DNA of 64,000 nucleotides, taken from positions 1,534,880 to 1,598,879 of the forward strand of contig RSEF01000027.1 in the NCBI GenBank assembly GCA_003993805.1, read 5' to 3'. Position 1 is the stretch's first letter, and each line of letters begins with the position of its first letter. The notes beneath the pieces are model-generated. The model was not told the origin of the DNA and did no database searches. It saw only the letters and a list, made by a program, of their open reading frames with translations. The DNA comes from Himantopus leucocephalus (Eukaryota > Chordata > Aves > Charadriiformes > Recurvirostridae). This document shows, piece after piece, positions 42,851-53,200 of the stretch. The position numbers were made by a program, and so were the translations under genes.

Positions 42851-43329
42851 GAACCAAAGTACGGCGAGGGGGCAAGTGTGTCCGTCAGAAATGAGCTGTG
42901 TCCGGCCTCAGCATCCCCCACCCACAGGTGAGACGGGAGCTGCCCGGCTCTGTGCCGCAGGGATGGAGGGATGGAGGAGGATGCAGAGGGGTCGGCTCAG
43001 CAGTCTGTGCGTGAGGTGAGTTAACCCCTCCAAACACCCAGAGGTGCCACCCAAAACGCGCGGCGGCAGCTCGCAGCAGCCCTTGGCTCCTCTCGCCGGC
43101 GGAGGTGGACTCCCACGCTGAGGTCTCGGGCCGGGGAAGGCGCTTGCTCACAGCTGAGCGAGACCCGATGGGGGGCTGGCGGCACTGTGGGCATGTGCCA
43201 CGCACCCTCGGGGGCATCGGGGCCACCTGGGGTGCAGGGGATGCTGTGTGGCCCCCAGGCGGGGGGAGCCAGCCCTCCCTGGGGGTTTGCAGGGATGCAC
43301 TGGCCATCCTGCAAAGCCCCTGCTTCGCC
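42851..43329. other. GC-rich DNA upstream of the assembly gap
   Basis: No recognised exon. A good donor-like GAG/gtgagt lies at 43015-43016, but the sequence before it has no match to any MRC2 domain or to a signal peptide. Confidence 0.5.
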
Positions 43330-43529
43330 CCCAAGCCCCACCATCACCCCTGAACCCCATCTTCATCCCAAACCCCACCTTCACCCCAAACCCCACCATC
43401 ACTCGAACCCCACCTTCACCCCTGAATCCCACCATCACCCCCGAACCCCACCATCACCCCTGAATCCCACCATCACCCCTGAACCTCACCTTCACCCCAA
43501 AACCCATCACCCCAAACCCCACCTTCACC
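43330..43529. repeat. 19-bp minisatellite running into the gap
   Basis: About ten imperfect copies of AACCCCACCATCACCCCTG with period 19, varying at ATC/TTC and CTG/CAA. The minus strand is rich in GGGG runs. The array is cut by the N gap, so its true length is unknown. Confidence 0.92.
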
Positions 43530-43629
43530 NNNNNNNNNNNNNNNNNNNNNNNNNNNNNNNNNNNNNNNNNNNNNNNNNNNNNNNNNNNNNNNNNNNNNNN
43601 NNNNNNNNNNNNNNNNNNNNNNNNNNNNN
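43530..43629. other. Assembly gap of 100 N
   Basis: Exactly 100 N, a usual placeholder for a gap of unknown size. It lies at the end of the minisatellite and directly before the first visible MRC2 exon region, so missing MRC2 exons may be here. Confidence 0.95.
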
Positions 43630-44017
43630 CTGTTTCCAGCACAAATCCAAAACATAGCCCCATACTAGCTACCGCGAAGAAAATTAACTCTGCCCCAGCC
43701 AAAACCAGCACAGGGAGGAATCGAGAGGAGTGGGAGGTCCCCCATGGTCCCCAGGGGACAGAGTGCTCTCTGTCCTGCTCTGCTATCGCTCCTCTGCAAA
43801 CAAAAGGGGTTTTGTTTTGTCCCCGGAGCTCTGAAGTCACCGCTGCCTGCACCTTGCCGTTGCGCATCATGGTTTGGCCACAGCCTTCTCCGGGTTGCTT
43901 TGGCTGGGTCTCCTGAGCGCCCCGTGGGACTGTGGTCTCTGTCCGTGCTCCTCTCCCTGCCAAGGAGAGGGTTGGAGAGCGGGACAGGAGCCCTCAGGCT
44001 GCCTTGTGTCCTGCCAG
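43630..44017 (+). other. MRC2: Presumed MRC2 intron before the first visible exon
   Basis: GC-rich sequence with no exon, ending in the acceptor gtgtcctgccag at 44017. Assigned to MRC2 only because the next exon starts in the middle of the protein. Confidence 0.6.
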
Positions 44018-44206
44018 ACTCGTGGTCGGAGGTGAAGGTGGACTGCGAGCCCAGCTGGCAGCCCTTCCAGTCCAACTGCTACCGCCTGGTGGGAGAGAAG
44101 AAGAGCTGGCAGGAGGCGAAGAAGACCTGCCTGCGGAGCGGGGGAGACCTGGTCAGCATCCACACGCTCTCCGAGCTGGAGTTCGTCACCAAGCAGATCA
44201 AGCAAG
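44018..44206 (+). CDS. MRC2: MRC2 visible exon 1 (CTLD2 start)
   Basis: The exon starts with two bases of a split codon, then SWSEVKVDCEPSWQPFQSNC to TKQIKQ and one base. CTLD hallmarks are the CEPSWQPF...CYRL start and SWQEAKKTCLRSGGDLVSI. Confidence 0.96.
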
Positions 44207-47200
44207 GTAAGGGGGAGCCCGCTGCGCCCGCAGCACCCTTCCCGTCGGATTTTGGGGTCTGTGGAAAGGTCACTTCTGTGTGATGGGGACCACAAAGTTG
44301 AATTGGTTCATGGCTGTGAAGGGAGCGGAGGAGATCCTGGGCTGGGAGGGGATGTGCTGCTTGGAGGAGCCCGTGCTCCAGGCACATCCTCCATCCGGCA
44401 AATGTGAAGCTGTTCCTGGGACACTGCGCGCTGGGCAAGAAAATACACAGCTGCAGCTGGGAATGGCACTCGTCCCAGTTGGTTAATATAGAAAAAGGTG
44501 GAAAGAAAAGTCCTGCTGGCCTTGCTGGAGGAGGCTGCACCTCTTACTGCTAAATCTGCCTGGGACAAGAGTGTACCCAGCTGCAGGTCAAGCGAAGGGG
44601 GAGTGCTTGCCTACAGCATCCCGGGTTTCTCTTTGGAGTTCGGGCTTCACCCGTGTGTAATTGGGTTGAAGTTTCCCACGTCGGGATGTCTCTGAGCTGG
44701 GACGGTACTTGGGAAGTTTCAGCCCGAGCAATCATGTACCACCATCCTCTGGATCCCGCTTGTGCCAGCCCTCGTTAGGGTCACCCTTGGTTCGGGTTTC
44801 ACTGTTCCCGTATAAATGCAGCCCCTGCGGCCACATTATGCACTCCCGCGAGCGCGCAGCCCGTCCCTGCTCTGCAGAGGAAGAGCCTGGCAGCAAAACC
44901 CCCCAGGGGGGCATCGGGGGACCCAGACTTCAGCAGGGACCGGGGAGGAGCTGGGGGCTGAAGGGGGTTAATGCTGAGGGAGACGGGAGCCGCAGGAGGA
45001 AGAAGGGCAACGTGCCGGTGGTCCCATGCTGGGAGCAGATGGGGGTGGGATGGGAGGGAATGGTTGAAAACCCGTAGCTCGCTGGACCTGAGCCCACGGG
45101 TCCGGAGTTTATCGTTGTGCTGCTGCCAGCACCTCTCCGAAAACTGCTGGCAAATGTCGCTGTGCGTCCCTCTTGGTGGGTCCGTCCTTGTGGGCAGGAG
45201 CTGCCCTGCCTGCCCTGCCCTCTCCTGCCCGCTGCCGTGCCTGGGGTCAGAGGCTGAGCCCCGCAGCGCCCACGAGGGGGTTTGGCCGATGCTTTGCAGA
45301 GCTGTGGTCCCATCGTGGGGGCTCGTGTCACCGGGTGGGTTTGTGCAAGGTTTCAGCCAGGCAGAGGGAATTTCAGCCCCTGACCCTCCTGTCTCGGCAG
45401 ACGTGGAGGAGCTCTGGATTGGCCTAAATGACCTCAAGCTGCAGATGAACTTCGAGTGGTCGGATGGGACGCCCGTGAGGTTCACCTACTGGCACCCCTT
45501 CGAGCCCAACAACTTCCGCGACAGCCTGGAAGACTGCGTGACCATCTGGGGGCCGGTGAGAGCCCAGGGCGGGGGGTTCGTCCTGCACCTCCGCAGAGAA
45601 CACTGCGGCATCCTCATCGCCGGGGAAGGGATACCTCGGGGAGCACCTCCGGCTGGTGTTGGATACATCTCATCCCAGCTGTTGGGATGGGAGGGATCCA
45701 GCACAGCATCCTTGGGGATTTGGTGTAGGGAAGGAAAGTCTGTGAGCCCAGCGCGGGGGTGGATGTGCTGGGGAGTTCCCGGGGCTGGCAGCTGGGCTCA
45801 ATCCTGCTCTTCTCCCTGCTGTGCAGGAAGGGAGGTGGAACGACAGCCCGTGCAACCAGACCCTGCCGTCCATCTGCAAAAAGCCCGGACGGGTGAGCCA
45901 GGAGAAGGAGGAGGATGACCACGGGTGCCGAAAGGTGAGGGGCACGTGGGGCGGGAGGCGGCTCTGGCTGCTCGGCGGCTCTGCCTGGTGCTCAGGGCTT
46001 CGGGGTCGCGGCGGACCTCTCCCCAAAACCATTTCAGGGAGCCCTGGTGAGCGGCGCCCGGCGCTGCGGGTCTGCGCCCGGGGCTGCTGAGCCCCTCGCT
46101 TCTGTGGTTGCATGAGGCCATGGGAAGAAAATGGGACAAGAAATGTGTCTCCATCGTCCAAGATCCCTCCCCCTTGGGCTGCTTTGGTTGCCAACAGGGA
46201 TGGTGGTTTTTTTTTTTCCCTGCTTGCCTCTCACTGTGCCAAAACCCGGCAGCAAAGCTGCTCTGTGCGGGAGCCCGGCGGGACGGAGGCAGCTGCTGGC
46301 CCCGCGGTGGCAGGCTGTGTTCTCTGGGCAAAATACGGGCATTTTGGGGAGACGGCCACCAAACCGGCCAGGTTCTCACCCAGACCGCGCTCTGCCTCAG
46401 TTTCCCCAACTGTCACACGGGGCTGAGGCCGCCCCATTCCCACGCTTGCTGGGACGTCGCTTTTGTGCCTCTTTGCAAAGTCTTTGAGCGGCGAGCCTGG
46501 CATCGCCGCCGCTCTTGAACGTCTCCCAGCATTTCAAAACAAGGCAGCTCGCGCTCGGACTAGCAAGCAGCCTCTCCGGGCCGGCTCCCAGAGGTGCTGC
46601 CGGGCTCCTCCAGGGTCTGTACCCCATCGCAGTGGAGACAAACCCCAGCAGCTGCTTGGCTCTGTGAGAGCTCGGGGGGAGCGGGGCAGCCGGGTGAGCT
46701 GGCACGCCAGACCAGATTTGGGGGGCTGCCAGGCAGAGCTGGTGTCGGCGGGTGCTGGGGACGAGGTGCTTGGTGGCAGTGTGCCACCACCACCTGTCTG
46801 CTTGTCCCCGAAGCAGAGGACGTGCAGGATGTCCCCATGCAGATTTATCTCCCTCCTGCCTCTCCAGCCGTGGTCTTACTCTGGCCCTGGGTGCCCAGCA
46901 GAGAGATGCACCCGCTGGGAAACAAACTGGGAGTGATAAATGAACCGAGGAAGGACTGTTTCCCATCCTTCCTCCCCCTCCTCATCCTCAACGGGGCCAT
47001 TTGCCACCCAGATGCAGAGGCTGATGAAGAGGAGGCAGCATCTTGCTCGGAGGATTGACTCCGGTCCTTTCCAGCCGCTGTGCTATTTTTTCTTGGTGGC
47101 TTTGCTGCTTTTTCTCACTCTTTCCAAAACCCCTTTATTTTTCAAACAGCCTTGAGGGAAGCAACGGGGGATGGAGGTTTGGGTGATGGGGAAGGCAGAA

Positions 47201-50200
47201 CCGGAGAGAGGGATGTGGGGGCACGGTGGGATCAGGGGCTGGAGGCAGCAGTTGGGGTTGACGGTCCCATTCTGGCCCCTTTTTGGGTCACAGGGGCTTG
47301 CTGTGGTGCTCGGTGCATGGGAGAGCACCCCTGGGGTTTTGGTGATGCCGAGGCCCTGGGATGGTTGGGCCCTTCTGGGGATGTTGGGGACCTGTGCTGT
47401 CCCATGCGGGGCCCCTTTCCCTTTCCCAGGGTGTCCGTGCTGTTCCCAGGGGGTCCCAGCCTGGGGCAGGGGCTGTGGGTTGGTCCGTGCCGGGGTTTGC
47501 TAACTTTGGGCAAAGGCTGCAGGAGCAGGAACTTGGGGGAAAAAAATGGGATTCAGCATCATTTTCCTCTCGGTCTCCCAAAGCTGCTCTCCTGCTTCCC
47601 TCCCCACCGTGCTGATGACGCTGCAGATGGCGCGCGTCCCACACTGTCCTTCCAGTGGCTGGGGGACCCAGGGCTAAAGCCCTGGTGATGCTTCCTACCG
47701 TGGCAGGAGGTCTCTGGGCCTGGGGCCACTTGTCCCCCCGGCTGAGCCCCTTCACCCTTCCCACCCTGTCTTGCTCTTCCGTCACATGCGTGTCCCCTCT
47801 CGCGGATGAGCCCCCGTGTCCCTCCCCACGCCGCTGTCAGCCCTGGGGCCGCCCCGCTCCCTGCTCTGGCAGAAAACAGGCGCTATTGTGTCTCCGGCCC
47901 CGGAGAGGCTCCAACATCAACAAGGCGGGGGATTAAAGCAGGCTGCGGTGGGACTCGCTCTGGATTCGGCCCCGCGGCGTATAGAGGAGGATTGTGCTCC
48001 CCTCCCCACGCCCCGGCCGGGGCTGGACATTGGCAGGGAGAGCCGTTTCCCCGGCTTTGAAGCTGCCTGGGTGTTTGTTTTCCTTGCAGCCATGTCCTCT
48101 GGGGCTGGGGGCTTGTTAGATCTCAAAGCTGAGCGGGGTCAAGCCAGGGCGGCCGGGGGCAGGAGACCTCCCAGGAGAAGGCGGAGGTGGCAGCAGGGGA
48201 CATGGGACGTTGCTTTGGCCCCCCCGGGTTCGCTCCTGTCCTGGGGAGGGCTGGGGCGAGCGGTGGTGGACGTCCCCTGTCACCTGTCCCCAGGGCTGGA
48301 AGTGGCACAGCCCCTCCTGCTTCTGGCTGGGCGAGGACCGCGTCCCATACAGCGACGCCCGCAAGATGTGCTCCGACTACGGCTCCACGCTGGTCACCAT
48401 CACCAACAGGTCAGTGCCACGCCAGCGGTGGTGGGTTTGCCCCAAAACGAGCTCCCCAAGGAGGGATGTGACCTGACAGCCGGGCTTTGCCGACGGTCTG
48501 TGTGTGGGCTGCGGTGGCACGGGCTGCTCGGCATCTCAGCCTGCAGCATCGCCCGCTCTCACCACCCCTCCAGGTTCGAGCAGGCGTACGTCAGCAGCCT
48601 CATCTACGGCTGGGACGGGGAGTATTTTTGGACAGCACTGCAGGACATCAACGAGACAGGCGCTTTCCGCTGGCTGAGCGGCGACGAGGTCATGTACACC
48701 CACTGGAACCGCGACCAGCCCGGTAAGGGGGCGGCCAGGGGTGGGATGGGGATGTCCCCTCCACGTGTGGTGGGGGCTGGCTCTGCCACCGGGCACGGTC
48801 TGACGCTAAGGCTGCCATCCTCCCCGCTCCCGTGAGCGCTCCAGGTTACAACAAGGGCGGCTGCGTGGCTCTGGCCACCGGCAGCTCCATGGGGCTGTGG
48901 GAGGTGAAGAACTGCAGCACCTTCAAGGCCAAGTACATCTGCCGGCAGAACCTGGGCACCCCGGTGAACCCCGAGCTGCCCGGTCCCTACCCCACGCCCA
49001 GCCTCACCGCCGCCTGCCCCCCGGGATGGAGCTCCGACTCCAAGCTCCGTCACTGCTACAAGGTGAGGGGTGCTGGGGGGGCTTGCCCTGGCCATTGTGG
49101 GGGTGCGTGTGCCTCCCCACTCGTGCAGAGGGGCGTGAAGGAGCATGTTTCGGTGCTTCCGAAGGGCAGCCCGGACCCCACGAGCCGGGTTCGGGCTGGG
49201 TGGTGGCTGCGTGCCCCGGGATGCTGCTGCCTGTGGGGTGGGGACGACGCTCTGCTCCTTTCCCGGTGCTGAGCCCTCTGCGCCGCCGGTTCCTCCTTCC
49301 CCAGGTGTTCAACTTTGAGAAACTGCAAGAGAAGAAGACGTGGATCGCAGCGCAGGAGTTTTGCCGGGAGCTGGGAGCCCAGCTGCTCAGCCTGGGCAGC
49401 TACGAGGAGGAGCACTTTGTCGCCAACACCCTCAACAAGATTTTCGGGTGAGAGGATGGCCGCGCCAGCGCGCGTCCCACTGCCCGAGTGCGCTTGGCAC
49501 GAGCCCGCGCCCCTCCCATGATGTGGCACGTGTGGGTGGGTGGACGGGGTGTGGATGTGGCTCTTCGAGCACCAGCTTGTGTGCAGAAGGCGCATCGGTT
49601 GGTGTGGCCGCACCGAAGAGGGGATGCGGGAGAAGCGCAGGAAATTCAGTGTAATTTGGGGATGGAGCTTGGGTTTAAAACGCCTTCAGCCCTGAGCCGG
49701 CGTGCCTGTTACCCGAGCTCCTGCCTTTGGGTGTCGTGGGGACAGCGGGCTTTGAAAACAAACAAAAAAAAAAGCCCAGATTATACATACATACTTGTGT
49801 ATAAATATAAAAAGCTCCGGTTTGGAGGGGGAGCGTGTTCTCAGCCTTGCCCCTGGCTCCCTGCAGGGAGTCGGAGCCGGAGCTCCACGAGCAGCACTGG
49901 TTCTGGATCGGCCTGAACCGGCGGGACCCCGCGGGGGACAGGAGCTGGAGGTGGAGCGACGGGCTGGGGGTGAGTCCGGGGGGATTGCGGCAGTATGAAC
50001 CCCGTTGGCATGCGGGGTGGGGAGGGGGAGCAAATCCGGCGCTGGTGGAAATGCCCAACACCGCCCGTCTCTCTCGACCCCCAGTTTTTCTACCACAACT
50101 TTGACCGCAGTAACTACGATGACGATGACATCCGGACCTGCGCGGTGCTGGACCTGGCCTCCCTGCAGTGGATGCCGATGCAGTGCGAAGCCCAGCTGGA

Positions 50201-53200
50201 CTGGATCTGCAAACTGCCCAAAGGTACCCGGCGCAGAGACCCCCAAACCCTTCAGCTTTGAATAACCCGGCGGAGGGTGCGCTGTGGGATGGTGGAGCGG
50301 GTGCACGGGGACCCTCTGTCACCTCTCCTCTGAAGGTTGTGCTTTTATGGGTGGATGGGTCCTAATTCAGGGGCTGGGAGAGGTGCTGCCTGTCCGGCAG
50401 GGATTTGGGAGGGCATCTCGCCCTTGGAGCTTTGCAGGCAGACATCAGCGGGAGCATCCCAGCCCCGCATCCCGCTGACAGCCTCTCCTTGCCCTTCCGC
50501 CAGGTGCTGACGTGAAGGAGCCGGAGATCACGACCCAAGGTGCGTTGGCCATGGCCGTGTGTCCGTCCAGTGTAGACCATCCTGTCCTCCCCGGGCATCC
50601 GCCACCCCATCGCAGTCCCTGCGGGGCATCCCTGCAGCGTTACCCGGAGGAGGACGGATCCTGCGCAGGGTGGTAGGAGGGAGGGAAGCCCAGGCATCCC
50701 GCTGCCCCTTGCCGCACGGCGTGCCTGCGGGGAGCGGGCAGCGTCAGGCCCCTCGGCTGGACGCTGACCCTCTCTCTCCCCACAGCAGAGGGGCAAAAGC
50801 AAAGCAGCCCAACCCGCAGGGGACGGAGGGACAGGGTGGCAGGCGCTGGTGGCTGTGGGCAGAGGGTGGCACAGCCCCGGCGTGACGCCGGTCCCTGCCT
50901 GCAGGCAGCAAAGAGTGGGTGAAGTACCAGGAGGCCGAGTACAAGTTCTTCGAGCACCACTCGACGTGGGTGCAGGCGCAGCGCATCTGCAGCTGGTTCC
51001 AGGCTGAGCTGGCGTCGGTGCACGGCGAGGCCGAGCTGCGCTTCCTGGGCCAGAACCTGAAGAAGGTACCGGGGGGACGGGGACCTCCCTGGGCTCCGCT
51101 GCCTCCCTGGGCTGCTCCCTCCCCAGCTTCTTCCATCCTTTGCTGGAGGGACGTTATGTGGGGACAGCCTGGCTCTGCTGGGGTCACTGTGGGTGTTGTG
51201 CGGTGGTGGCAGGTCCCAGTGCCTGGGTGTGGGTTTGGGGCTCGGCAAGGTGATGCTTTTTGCCCCGGTGCAAGCTGCAGGGGGGCTGCCCGTGCCCAGG
51301 GTGGCCATGGCTGTCCCCAAGGACACCCAGTCCCTGCAGGACACCGATGTGTTCTCTCTGGGCGTGCAGTTCTCCAGGGGCCAGGAGCAGCACTGGTGGA
51401 TCGGGCTGCACACCTACGAGAACGACGGGAGGTTCAAGTAAGTCGGAGACTGAGCCACCGCCTCCCTGCATGTCCCCGTGCCACCGTCCCCAGCTCTCGG
51501 AACACTGCGGCTCAGCGCCTCCATCTCAGGGGTCTCATGCTGGGGTGCTGGGATGGAGGTTCCTCACCTAAGAGAGGGCAGTGGGGCATGCTCCCAGTTA
51601 GGGCATGCAACTGGTCCCATTCGCCAAGTCACTGCTCAGCCTCGTGCTCCCACCGGTGCCTTTCCCAGGTGGTCCGACGGGTCCCTCCTCAACTTCGTCT
51701 CCTGGGCGCCTGGCAAGCCCCGGCCCATCAACAAGGACAAGAAGTGCGTGTACATGACGGCCAGCAGAGGTGAGGGGCCGGATCCGGCCGTGCTGGGGCT
51801 CTGGGGGGCCGCAGGCTGAGCAGAGACACCCCTGCCCCGGTGCGGTGGTGGGGGTCATGCCCAGCCTGTCCCTCCCCGCAGAGGACTGGGGGGACCAGAA
51901 GTGCCTGACGGCGCTGCCCTACATCTGCAAGCGGAGCAATGGGACGGCAGCGAAGCCTTCTCTCCCACCGCTGCCCGCTCCCGTGCGCGGGGGCTGTCCC
52001 CGCGGCTGGTTTCCCTTCCTCAGCAAGGTACGGCGGGATGGAGTGGGGACGGCCACCGCCTGGCCTTCTGCCAGCCCCACGGAGGAGGGTTGTGGGGGGG
52101 CTGGGAGATGGCAGGGTGGAGAGAGATGCGTGCATGCGTTTTGGGGGGAAATGCTGGTGCTGCCTGCACAGGGATGCATGCACAGGGATGCTGGGAGAGG
52201 TGTGCCGTGGCGTGGGGGTGCAGGAGGGGTTGGTTGGGGGGCAGCCAGCGAAGGGGAGAAGGACCATTGGGGCAGGATGGGGCTGCAGAGGGTGGGTGAG
52301 TGAGGAGGGTGCGGAGCTCGGGGTCGGGGGGACGGCTGGCACCCCCTGGACCGTCCCATCCACCTGCTCGTGCAGTGTTTCAGTTTCAATGGCCACGACA
52401 AAGCCGAGATAGTGAAGTGGCCGGAGGCGAAGCAGGCGTGCGAGAGCCAGGGCGCCGTCCTGGCCACCATCGCCAGCCCCCTGGAGCAGGGTAGGTCCTC
52501 CCGCCAGGCCCCCACCGGCCCCGCTGGCCGGGGACCTGCGGGGAGATGATCCTCAGCGCCTCGCCCGTCGCTTGCAGCTTTCATCACGTCCATGCTGCCC
52601 AACATCTCCTTCGACCTCTGGATCGGCCTCCACGACGCCCAGAGGGAGTTCCAGTGGGTGGAGGGCGAGCCGCTGCGGCACGTGAGCTGGGCGCCCGGCG
52701 AGCCCTCGGGCTGCGGCGCCTCCAGCCCCCGCGACAAGCCGGTGAGCGAGACCCCCCCAGTAGCATCCCCCATCCCCTGGGAAGGTCTCATTGCCGTGTC
52801 ACACCACGAGGACGGCAGGTTTGAGTGTGGCAGGACGGCTTTCCAAGGGCAGAGCAGGATCCAGCCCTGCAGGGTGGGGGTCCCTGGGGGCGAGGGGGGG
52901 TGTCCCTGGGGGTGGGATGACGATGCGAAGGGCAGCGCTGACCTTGCGGCTTTGGCTGTGCAGACCAACTGCGTGGTGGTGTGGCACGGCTCGCCCCCCC
53001 ACTTCACGGGGCGCTGGGACGACCGGAGCTGCCTGGAGGAGAAGCACGGCTACATCTGCCAGCGGAGCATAGGTAGGGGGGGGACAGCGGGGACTTCCCA
53101 CCACCACGCCGGTGCCCTGTGCTGTGGTGGGGCTGCAGCCAGGGAGCTTGGGGTGATGGGCTCAGCTCGGGGGGAGCTCAGGGCGCTGGGGGAGCTTGGA

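Noticed and set aside
42961..43019. Short coding-like segment ending in a strong GAG/gtgagt donor
   Set aside because: No acceptor or signal-peptide pattern before it and no match to MRC2. It could be an untranslated exon but there is no support.
47816..48835. 339-residue plus-strand open frame across MRC2 exons 4 and 5
   Set aside because: It reads exon 4 in the wrong frame and only joins exon 5 in frame by read-through of the intron. The spliced exons explain the coding signal.
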